Part shown: one piece after another, positions 1-6,416 of the stretch
Numbering within the stretch: the first letter of the stretch is position 1
Layout: every line of letters begins with the position of its first letter
DNA from: Vulcanimicrobiota bacterium
GTDB lineage: Bacteria > Vulcanimicrobiota > Vulcanimicrobiia > Vulcanimicrobiales > Vulcanimicrobiaceae
DNA length: 6,926 bases
Assembly: GCA_013289785.1 (NCBI GenBank)
Contig: JABCZE010000085.1
Coordinates: forward strand, 1-6,926
Reading direction: 5' to 3'
Program-made: the position numbers and the translations under genes
The notes under the pieces: generated by a model
Databases searched by the model: none
What the model saw: only the letters and a program-made list of their open reading frames with translations
What the model was told of the DNA's origin: nothing

Positions 1-15
1 CGGAGGCTTTTTTTT
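1..15. terminator. Right half of a probable rho-independent terminator
   Basis: A CGGAGGC arm (1-7) is followed directly by a run of eight T (8-15). This is the 3' arm and U-tract of an intrinsic terminator for a rightward transcript ending just left of the window. Read on the other strand, the same bases give an A-run followed by GCCTCCG, starting 13 bases after the stop of the leftward gene at 28. The element could therefore be bidirectional and serve two converging genes. The matching left arm would lie outside the window, so the stem cannot be confirmed. Confidence 0.3.
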
Positions 16-27
16 ATGGTTAGAGCT

Positions 28-801
28 TTACGGTAGTGGGGTGGGTGAGGGGCCGAGACGCGTCAGCGTGTCTGAGTCTTGCGGTACGGGCGATTGCTCG
101 ACGCAGGGCGGCGTGATGACGTCGACTTCGGGATGGCCGGGCGCCGGCGACGGGACCGCGCTTGCGCTGGGCGTGGTGTCGGGCATGACGCCCAGGGGAA
201 GCGGCGTCGGGCAGAGTTGAGCCATCCCAAACCAATGCTCGGTATAACCTTGTGCGATCGTCGTCTTCATCGCCTTACCGAAATACGTGTTGCCGTACTT
301 GACGACCAGCAAATGCATGAACTCCCAGGTCACCTGCTGCTCGGGCTGCGTGTACACTTTTTGCAATACGAGGACGGCAAGGTAATACGAACGCGCCAGC
401 TCGGGATCGTTCGGATACTTCGCAGCCCACTTCCGCAACGCTTCGGTCGCAAAATCGAGCTTCGCGATCAAATGCGGATCGGTCGTATATGCCCCCGCGC
501 TAATCGAACCGTCCTTATAGGTGTTGTCGATGCCGAGATAGCTCATCTTCATCCGGCCGAAGTATTCGTCTCCCGGCGCGGAGCTGTTGAACTCTTCGCA
601 CTTTAAGTGCGCCCACTTGCTCTTCGTCGCGCCGCATACATCCTTCGACGCAGACTTGTCGGGCGTCGCCGCCGATTTGGCCGTCGCGGCCGGCGCGGGC
701 GTTGCCGGCGTCGCAGCCTGCGGCAGCGCGGAAACCAGGATCGAGCTCGCTAGGGCAAGCGTAAATGACAACGTTGATAACGAAGTTCTTGAAGGTCTCA
801 C
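28..801 (-). CDS. Secreted protein of unknown function, Ala/Pro-rich linker, four cysteines, Pro-rich tail
   Basis: I do not recognise the family. From the GTG at 801 the product is 257 residues. Residues 1-29 look like a Sec signal peptide: Arg at 2 and 5, a hydrophobic core around 12-24, and a plausible signal peptidase I site after VSA (25). There is no lipobox cysteine. Residues 27-53 are a low-complexity Ala/Pro/Thr/Lys linker. The central 55-197 is the likely folded part and is predicted by eye to be mainly helical (around 112-128, 134-150, 156-170); a TPR-like hairpin is possible, but I see no clear TPR consensus. Four cysteines (56, 68, 197, 233) could form two disulfides, as suits an exported protein. 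The tail 198-257 is rich in Pro, Ser and Thr. The start is uncertain: the frame stays open to a TTG at 885, adding 28 Arg-rich residues, and a TTG inside the signal peptide is also possible. No start has a good ribosome binding site. The gene is divergent from the nitrilase gene. Confidence 0.7.
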   Translation of the reverse strand: MRPSRTSLSTLSFTLALASSILVSALPQAATPATPAPAATAKSAATPDKSASKDVCGATKSKWAHLKCEEFNSSAPGDEYFGRMKMSYLGIDNTYKDGSISAGAYTTDPHLIAKLDFATEALRKWAAKYPNDPELARSYYLAVLVLQKVYTQPEQQVTWEFMHLLVVKYGNTYFGKAMKTTIAQGYTEHWFGMAQLCPTPLPLGVMPDTTPSASAVPSPAPGHPEVDVITPPCVEQSPVPQDSDTLTRLGPSPTPLP

Positions 802-886
802 ATCTATTGTTTTGCCGCGACGCCCCGGGCACCCTTCCAAAACACCTGCGTGAGGGGCGTTTCTCCGCAGCCGCGAACGACGCAAA
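802..886. promoter_or_regulatory. Divergent intergenic region with a leader hairpin
   Basis: These 85 bases separate the starts of the two divergent genes, so promoters for both should lie here or just inside the 5' end of the leftward gene. The stretch around 764-814 is the most AT-rich part of this neighbourhood, but I could not pick -35/-10 boxes with confidence on either strand. A hairpin sits at 846-870: CTGCG (846-850) and GAG (852-854) pair with CTC (863-865) and CGCAG (866-870), with one bulged T and an 8-base loop. It ends 16 bases before the nitrilase ATG, so it would be in that gene's leader if transcription starts upstream of it. Confidence 0.3.
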
Positions 887-2179
887 ATGGCTCGCTCGAT
901 TGCCCTCGCGGCTCTGCAACTCGCCGCACACGATCGCGACGACTCGCACGCGGGGCTCGAGCGCGCCCTCGATGCAACCCGTCTCGCTGCGCTTGAGGCC
1001 GATCTCGTCGTGCTGCCAGAGGCGACATTCCCCGCTTACGTGCTGGGCAAAGCACCGCTCGGTTCGCACGAAGCCGAGGGTGCTATCGAGCGTTTACGCG
1101 TTATCGCGCGTGAAACATCGACGGTCATCGTCGCCGGCGCTGCCGTCTTGCACGACGGGCGTGCGCGCAACGCAGCCGTTGTCATCGATGCCGACGGTTC
1201 GCTTGCCGGCCGCGCGGACAAGCTCTTTCTGTGGCATTTCGACCGCCGATGGTTCGAAGACGGGCAACGATTGGCGCCCATCCTTACCAAGATCGGGCTT
1301 CTGGGCGTGCTGATCTGCGCCGACGGACGGCTTCCGACGATTTCGCGCGCCTTGGTGGATCGCGGCGCGGAGCTGCTCGTGATGCCGACGGCATGGGTAA
1401 CGAGCGGCCGCGACCCGCAGGCTTTGGAGAACGTGCAAGCAGATCTTTTGGCGCGCGTCCGCGCCTACGAAAACCACGTGCCGTTCGTTGCTGCCAACAA
1501 GTGCGGCAGCGAGCTCAACATGGTCGCGTACTGCGGCAAGAGCCAGATCGTCGACGCCGGCGGCGAGATCGTCGCACGTGCAAACGAGCGCGAGGCGGAA
1601 ATATTGCGCGCCGTCATAACGTTGGGCGCGCAACGGCCCTCCCGGGTCGGAACCGTGCATCCGCCGCTGCGCCAGAACTACCCGGCGGCTCCCCTTCGGC
1701 TGGCGATTTCGTACGAATCGCTTCCCGCCGACATCGACGAACGCTTGGAGCTGCTCGACGACGCCTTTGCGATCTCGACCTCGGACTCCGGCCGCCTCGA
1801 TCTGGTCGATGCAGTGATTCCGTCGATGCCCGTCGACGATCGCACGGTTCTCGATCCGGGTGGGCTCGTGCCGTATCGTCGCGCCGGCTACGGTTTGTTT
1901 TGCTGGACGAGCGACATCGGTCCACCGTGGCTGGAACGCATCGCCCGGGCTCGAGCAGTCGAGCTGCGTGTTTATCTCGTCGTTTTCGATCGCTCGGCGC
2001 AACGCGCGTTCGCGGTCGACCCCGACGGCGTCATCGTGGCCGGCACGTTCGCGCACTACCGGCTGGCCAGCTTTACGTTCGACCCGCGAAAGACCGACGA
2101 GATGTTGGTGGCGCCCGGCACCGACGTGGGTGAAGGCCTCGCTCGCGTGGACGCCATCGTGACCGACGGTTCATTCTGA
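887..2179 (+). CDS. Nitrilase-superfamily carbon-nitrogen hydrolase with a second, degenerate nitrilase-like domain
   Basis: The 430-residue product is a carbon-nitrogen hydrolase, probably an amidase or carbamoylase of unknown substrate. It has no signal peptide, so it should act in the cytoplasm. The catalytic domain spans about 4-245 and carries the Glu-Lys-Cys triad: E45 in VVLPEATFP, K112 in ADKLFLWHF, and nucleophile C144 in LICADGRLP. Two further family blocks are clear: RAYENHVPFVAAN (192-204) and GKSQIVDAGGEIVA (217-230). Single-domain family members usually have about 260-300 residues. The extra part, about 269-420, looks like a shortened second copy: its AR-x-RA-x-E-xx-V-xx-V (353-365) matches 189-201, its VDPDGVIVA (377-385) matches 222-230, and a cysteine (C339) sits at the place of C144. 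The triad Glu is replaced by Ser (P312-S313) and the Lys segment is missing, so this copy should be inactive. ATG 887 fits the beginning of the first beta-strand; no strong ribosome binding site is visible. It is the first gene of the rightward cluster. Family assignment is firm; substrate is unknown. Confidence 0.9.
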   Translation: MARSIALAALQLAAHDRDDSHAGLERALDATRLAALEADLVVLPEATFPAYVLGKAPLGSHEAEGAIERLRVIARETSTVIVAGAAVLHDGRARNAAVVIDADGSLAGRADKLFLWHFDRRWFEDGQRLAPILTKIGLLGVLICADGRLPTISRALVDRGAELLVMPTAWVTSGRDPQALENVQADLLARVRAYENHVPFVAANKCGSELNMVAYCGKSQIVDAGGEIVARANEREAEILRAVITLGAQRPSRVGTVHPPLRQNYPAAPLRLAISYESLPADIDERLELLDDAFAISTSDSGRLDLVDAVIPSMPVDDRTVLDPGGLVPYRRAGYGLFCWTSDIGPPWLERIARARAVELRVYLVVFDRSAQRAFAVDPDGVIVAGTFAHYRLASFTFDPRKTDEMLVAPGTDVGEGLARVDAIVTDGSF

Positions 2180-2202
2180 GCAGCCGCCTGCGAACCGTCG
2201 TC

Positions 2203-3429
2203 GTGCTCGCGCTGGCAGCGCTGACGCTTGCCGGAGCGGCTGCAAAAACGCAGCGATTGCATCTCGCTACTGCGACGATCGTCGCTTCGCGCTGGCCGTA
2301 CTTGCCGGGCAGCGTGCTGCCGCTTCACATCGAGGGCATCGCGCCGCCTTACTCGGTCTCGATTCTGGGACCGGGACAATTACGCAACGGCGACACATAC
2401 GCAGTTCCTGTCGCGAGCCAGGCCGGAACGGCCCTCCTGGTCGTCGGAAATCGGGCGGGATTCGGGACGGCGCGGCTGCGCATCGGAGCGCCGCCCGTTG
2501 GCCGCCCGCTCTTGCTCGTGGCATCTTACGACGAGGGCCTCGTCCTGCACGACGAGCGGGACTTCTCGGTAATCGGCGTGCTCGCTACCGGTGGCGTTCC
2601 AAGCGACGTGGCCGTCGACCGCGCCGGCGAAGCCATCGTTACCGATACTCAAGGATCTCAGCTCACGCTCGCGAGCCTGGCAACCGCGTGGGACGTCGGG
2701 CACGTCGGCGACGTTCCGTTCGGCGACGAAGTCGCGGCCGACGACGCGCTTCATGCAATTTTCGTCACCAATCGAGATTGGAACGGCACCGGCGCGCTGA
2801 CGCGAGTCGCCGGCGGGCGAGATGTTGTCGTGACGCGCGTGAGCACCGGCCAAACGGCGGAGGGTTTGGCGGTCGACGAGCGCCGCCAAATCGTCTACGT
2901 CGCCAACACCAACGACGGAACCATCGCCTTCGTGGATGCGCGCTCGATGCGCATCATTCGGCGGTTGCCCGCGGTGCCTCGCGTCTTTTCGCTCGCCCTC
3001 TCCCCCGACGGAACGCGCTTGTACGCGATCTCGAACCAGGCGGTGGACTCACCGTTTGGAAAGGCTGGGGAGGCGATCGAAATCTCGTTGAAAGGCCCGC
3101 TCCCGCTCATCGTCGCCCGGAGTGGCAGGCTTTCGTTTCCGCTTGGCGTCGCGCTGGACGATCGTGCAAACACCCTCTTCGTAGGCGACGAGGACCGCGG
3201 CGCCATCGAGGTACTCGACGCTCGAACCTTGCGCCCGAAACGCGCCGCGCTTGCAACGTGTTCCATTCCTTGGAAGTTGACGCTGGATCCGGCGAGCGAG
3301 CGGCTTTACGTTCCCTGCGCCGGCGACAACGAGATCGACGTCTTCGACGCGCGCTCGCTACGGCGGGTCGCACACGCACCGTTTGCGACAGGCGGATATC
3401 CTCTCGCCATCGCAGTATGGCGACCATGA
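2203..3429 (+). CDS. Exported beta-propeller protein with YVTN/NHL-type repeats
   Basis: From the GTG at 2203 the product is 408 residues. A hydrophobic N-terminus (1-14) ending in AGAAA reads as a signal peptide, so the protein is likely periplasmic or surface-exposed. Residues 28-97 look like a small Ig-like beta domain. Residues 100-408 form a propeller with at least six blades; recurring blocks are VPSDVAVD (132-139), AEGLAVDERRQIVYVANTNDG (219-239), a SLALSPDGTRLYAISN block (263-278), PLGVALDD (313-320) and PWKLTLDPASERLYVPCAGDN (356-376). Three blades end in the same strand, DAR-[ST]-[LM]-R, at 245-250, 339-344 and 382-387. YVTN propellers usually bind partners and have no enzymatic activity, so a binding or scaffold role is inferred. 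The start is odd: no ATG, GTG or TTG lies between the in-frame stop at 2131 and 2203, yet the frame upstream reads SSRLRTVV, a typical positively charged signal-peptide n-region. A CTG at 2176 overlapping the previous stop, or an ATT at 2173, may be the real start. The stop overlaps the next gene as ATGA. Confidence 0.83.
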   Translation: MLALAALTLAGAAAKTQRLHLATATIVASRWPYLPGSVLPLHIEGIAPPYSVSILGPGQLRNGDTYAVPVASQAGTALLVVGNRAGFGTARLRIGAPPVGRPLLLVASYDEGLVLHDERDFSVIGVLATGGVPSDVAVDRAGEAIVTDTQGSQLTLASLATAWDVGHVGDVPFGDEVAADDALHAIFVTNRDWNGTGALTRVAGGRDVVVTRVSTGQTAEGLAVDERRQIVYVANTNDGTIAFVDARSMRIIRRLPAVPRVFSLALSPDGTRLYAISNQAVDSPFGKAGEAIEISLKGPLPLIVARSGRLSFPLGVALDDRANTLFVGDEDRGAIEVLDARTLRPKRAALATCSIPWKLTLDPASERLYVPCAGDNEIDVFDARSLRRVAHAPFATGGYPLAIAVWRP

Positions 3430-5501
3430 TTGCGATTTTCCTCGCCGTCGCGCTCTTGCCCGCGCACATCGAGCCGGGGTCACCTTTTCCTCACATCGTC
3501 GAACAGGCTCCGACGATCGACAGCGTCGCGCCCGGCGTCGAATACGCCGATTATCAACTCCTGACGTCCATCGGACCCCTCTCGATTCACGTCGTCGCCG
3601 TCGAGCCGCGTCGCGGCGACGTACGCGTCGAAAACGTGCTCGCCGGAGACGCGCTCGACTCGCGCGGCGAAACGGTCGGCTCGATGGCGCAACGAACGAA
3701 GGCAGTCGCCGGCATCAACGGCGATTACTTCGATATCGGTAACACGAACCGGCCGGAAAACATCGTCGTTCGCGGCGGCGCGCTTTTACAGGTTCCGTAT
3801 AAACGCTACGCGCTCGCGATTACGCGCGACGGCGCCGCGCACATCGCCGAGTTCTCGTTTTCAGGCGAGCTGCAAGTCGACGAGCGCACGCTGTCGCTCG
3901 GGGGCATCGACGAATTGCCGCCGCCCAACGGCGGCCTCTCGCTGTTAACGCCCGGGTACGGGCACGTGCGTCCACAAAACGACGTAACGCTCGTGAACCT
4001 CCAGCCCCTCTCCGGAACGCCACCGCTCGCGCGCTACCGCGTAACCGGCATGGCCGACAATCTCGCTACCCAGCCGCCCGGCTATTACCTCGCAATCGGA
4101 CCCAACGAGTACAGCGCCGTTGAGGCCTTCGGCGCCGGCGCCGTCGTCGAAGCCACCGGTACGCTCGAGCCCATCGAGCTCGATTCGATTGCAACGGCGA
4201 TCGGAGGCGGGCCGCTGATCCTGCATGACGGTGCGTGGTACGACGATGGCGACGGGCCGAACGGAAGGGAGTTTGCCAAGCGCATCCCGTGCTCGGGTGC
4301 GGCAATCACCCCGGATGGCCGGCTCTTTCTAATCGAGGTGGACGGTCGCCAGCCCGAAGTCAGCGTCGGCTTGAAGCGGCCGGAGTTCGCCGCCTTGATG
4401 CGGTCGCTAGGGGCTACCGAAGGGCTCGCATTCGACGGCGGCGGCTCTTCGACGATCGCGATCCGGCGCTTAGGCGAGAGCGAAGCCGTCATGGCGAACT
4501 CACCCTCAGACGGCATCGAGCGCCCGGTGGGCGATGGTCTCTTCGTCTACAGCACCGCGCCGGTTGGGCCCGCGGTTCGCCTCGTCGCCAGGCCAAGTGT
4601 CGTTCGCGCGGTTCCGGGCGCCGGCGTTCCGCTGCGCATCGCGGCCGTCGACGCCGCCAATCACGTTGCCGCCGGCGAAGCGCCGGTTCGCGTCAGCATT
4701 TCGCCGCCTTCGCTTGGCGAGTTTCGCAATGGCGAGTTCGTCGCGCTGCATCCCGGCCTCGGACGTCTGTTCATGCGCGCCGCTAGTTTGCAAGGCGACG
4801 TTGCGGTGGAGGTCGACGCGACGCCCGCCCGCGCGCGAATCACGCCCTCGCGTCCCAACGTCGACTCCGATGCGACGGTCGCGTTGCAGCCGCACGCATA
4901 CGACGCGCACGGTTATCCGCTCGTTCTTCCGGCCTCGCTGCCGTGGAAGGCCACCGCGGGTTCGATCGACGATCGGGGTGATTTTCGCGCCGGATCGCAG
5001 GACGCCGACGTAAGCGTGCGGATCGGAGATATTCTTGCGGCGGCGCGCGTGACGGTAGGATCGCACGACGAAGCGCTGCCGTTTGCGCAGCTCGCCCACT
5101 TCGTAACGATTCCGCATGGCGGTCAGGGTCAGCTCGCCAAGGATGCGGGTTGCGGCAGCTGCGTCGCACTGCGGTTCGCGTTTTCCGGCAACGAGCGCGC
5201 CGCCTATGCGATGGCCGACGTTCCGCTTCCCGACGACACGATCGGCCTGACGTTCGACCTGCAAGACGACGGCAGCGCCGCGCGGCTGCGCGTCGCTTTG
5301 CGCAACGAAATCAACGAGGACGTTTTGCTCGATGCAACCCGCCTCGGCGAGGCGGGCTGGAGGAAGGTCGTCATACGCTTTCCGCCCGATACGCAAGTTT
5401 CACGCCTGATCGCTATCTACGTGCTTCCGTCCAAAGGCATCGAGCTGTCCGAAGGCAACGTCGTCCTACGAAACGTGCGCGCGATTGTGGCGGGGCACTA
5501 G
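3426..5501 (+). CDS. Exported phosphodiester glycosidase (NAGPA/DUF2233 domain) with Ig-like and C-terminal beta-sandwich domains
   Basis: From ATG 3426 the product is 691 residues. Family members hydrolyse sugar-phosphodiester bonds; the mammalian relative is the uncovering enzyme that removes GlcNAc from GlcNAc-phospho-mannose. The substrate here is unknown. Residues 1-13 form a hydrophobic signal peptide with no basic n-region. The NAGPA domain covers about 45-376, with hallmark blocks AGINGDYFD (95-103), AIGGGPLILHDG (258-269), DGRLFLIEVDGRQPE (297-311), LAFDGGGSSTI (334-344) and VGDGLFVY (368-375). In many homologues a Pro-Arg-Thr/Ser motif precedes the DGR block; here it is P-C-S (288-290). 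Residues 383-465 and 467-545 look like two Ig-like repeats, both starting with an Arg/Pro-rich strand. Residues 551-690 resemble a jelly-roll carbohydrate-binding domain and contain a CGSC pair (576, 579). The ATG overlaps the propeller stop (ATGA), which favours this start; ATG 3417, three codons earlier, is also possible. The frame is open far upstream to 2688, but that part is a shadow of the propeller gene. The last 36 bases overlap the convergent gene. Confidence 0.88.
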   Translation: MIAIFLAVALLPAHIEPGSPFPHIVEQAPTIDSVAPGVEYADYQLLTSIGPLSIHVVAVEPRRGDVRVENVLAGDALDSRGETVGSMAQRTKAVAGINGDYFDIGNTNRPENIVVRGGALLQVPYKRYALAITRDGAAHIAEFSFSGELQVDERTLSLGGIDELPPPNGGLSLLTPGYGHVRPQNDVTLVNLQPLSGTPPLARYRVTGMADNLATQPPGYYLAIGPNEYSAVEAFGAGAVVEATGTLEPIELDSIATAIGGGPLILHDGAWYDDGDGPNGREFAKRIPCSGAAITPDGRLFLIEVDGRQPEVSVGLKRPEFAALMRSLGATEGLAFDGGGSSTIAIRRLGESEAVMANSPSDGIERPVGDGLFVYSTAPVGPAVRLVARPSVVRAVPGAGVPLRIAAVDAANHVAAGEAPVRVSISPPSLGEFRNGEFVALHPGLGRLFMRAASLQGDVAVEVDATPARARITPSRPNVDSDATVALQPHAYDAHGYPLVLPASLPWKATAGSIDDRGDFRAGSQDADVSVRIGDILAAARVTVGSHDEALPFAQLAHFVTIPHGGQGQLAKDAGCGSCVALRFAFSGNERAAYAMADVPLPDDTIGLTFDLQDDGSAARLRVALRNEINEDVLLDATRLGEAGWRKVVIRFPPDTQVSRLIAIYVLPSKGIELSEGNVVLRNVRAIVAGH

Positions 5502-6416
5502 GGCTCCGACTCCCAATACGACGAGCCCGGAGACGACGAGCAGCGTGCCGATCGCGACGACGGCGAGATTGGGCGACCACACCACCTCGATCTCCGGATA
5601 GCTCGTAACATCCGCCCGCAACTGCAACCCGCCGGCGCGCACCGTGGCGCCGCCGGCACTCATGACGATGGCATGCGGCAACGGCCGATCGTTTTCGTCG
5701 TCCACGGCGAAAAGCACGGCCCCCCGCTGCGGACCGGGGGCACCGGGATCGTGCAGCAACACGGCCGCCTCTGCGGGCGTGAACAGGATCGCCTTGACGA
5801 CGCGCCGCGCGGCGGGCACGTTGAAGGAATCGAAGGGCACGTCCATTCCGGCGATCGTCTGCCGCGCTTGCATCAACAGCACCGGCGACAGAAAGACGCT
5901 GCCGTTGGGCTGCGTCACCGTCAGCCGGTTGCCGAGAAGATCGCGAACCTCGACGTCGACCACGTCGCGCGGGACGCCGCGAAGAATAAAGCTCCCGGCG
6001 TTGCGCGCACGGGCACCGATTTCTAACGGCGCGTGCAACGGGCGATCGAGCGTCACAACGACCGGCCCGTTTCGATCTTCACCAGGAAGCGGAAAAGAGA
6101 GCGTGCCGACATCTTCAACGCGAACCCGTTCGCCCGGCGCGCCCACGACGTTTCGGTCGTCCGGCGCGAAGAGCCCGTTGGCGACGCCGGCCACCGCCAT
6201 TGCGGCCGCCCCGAATGCGATGGCCGCAATCGACAGGCGTGCGCGCGAGCTCCGGCCCGTCTTCCACTCCTTTCGTCCGTTGACGACGACGAGGATCGCG
6301 AGCGCAGACAGCACGACGTTGTACCATCCTGTGTGGTACGACGGCCGTCCCGGCGACAAAATCTCAACGATAACGCCGGCGGTTGCGACCAGGGCGGTCG
6401 CCAGAAACCAACTCAA
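5466..6416 (-). CDS. Four-helix membrane protein, possibly a reduced ResB/Ccs1-like protein
   Basis: The 316-residue product has membrane segments at about 3-20, 31-46, 61-80 and 282-305, with a beta-rich, probably extracytoplasmic domain between helices 3 and 4 (about 85-278). This order resembles ResB/Ccs1, a heme-handling membrane protein of the cytochrome c maturation system II. Local similarities are YHTGWYNVVLSALAIL (27-42), which recalls the Y-x-S-x-WF segment opening helix 2 in ResB; a Gly-rich third helix followed by VVGAPGERVRV (90-100), placed like the ResB post-helix segment; and the ending EIEVVWSPNLAVVAIGTLLV (275-294), which recalls the ResB block with a DPG before its last helix. 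The histidine common at the start of ResB helix 3 is not seen, and the protein is at the short end for the family. The assignment is therefore an inference; otherwise call it a membrane protein of unknown function. The TTG start at 6416 is supported by its TTGA overlap with the stop of the thioredoxin gene. The 3' end overlaps the glycosidase gene. Confidence 0.8.
   Translation of the reverse strand: MSWFLATALVATAGVIVEILSPGRPSYHTGWYNVVLSALAILVVVNGRKEWKTGRSSRARLSIAAIAFGAAAMAVAGVANGLFAPDDRNVVGAPGERVRVEDVGTLSFPLPGEDRNGPVVVTLDRPLHAPLEIGARARNAGSFILRGVPRDVVDVEVRDLLGNRLTVTQPNGSVFLSPVLLMQARQTIAGMDVPFDSFNVPAARRVVKAILFTPAEAAVLLHDPGAPGPQRGAVLFAVDDENDRPLPHAIVMSAGGATVRAGGLQLRADVTSYPEIEVVWSPNLAVVAIGTLLVVSGLVVLGVGALVPRHNRAHVS

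Noticed and set aside
764..814. Possible sigma-70 promoter boxes in the local AT-rich stretch (for example TTGATA near 774)
   Set aside because: No partner box at 16-18 base spacing was convincing on either strand.
1094..2056. Long leftward open frame of 320 codons
   Set aside because: It is fully antisense to the well-supported nitrilase gene, with low-complexity Arg/Asp-rich content and no recognisable motif; a GC-rich shadow frame.
2688..3425. Open frame continuous with the glycosidase, which would give a 937-residue protein
   Set aside because: The first 243 residues are very Arg-rich and lack any domain, while the other frame here encodes a clear beta-propeller. A hydrophobic signal sequence begins exactly at ATG 3417/3426, at an ATGA junction.
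4506..5396. Leftward open frame of 296 codons
   Set aside because: It is antisense to the C-terminal domains of the glycosidase and has Arg-rich shadow composition.
5501..5532. Inverted repeats GGGCTC/GAGCCC (5501-5506/5523-5528) and CTCCG/CGGAG (5504-5508/5528-5532) after the glycosidase stop, as a terminator
   Set aside because: The stems are short, the loop is long and no T-run follows. The bases are also coding on the opposite strand, so this is not convincing as an intrinsic terminator.
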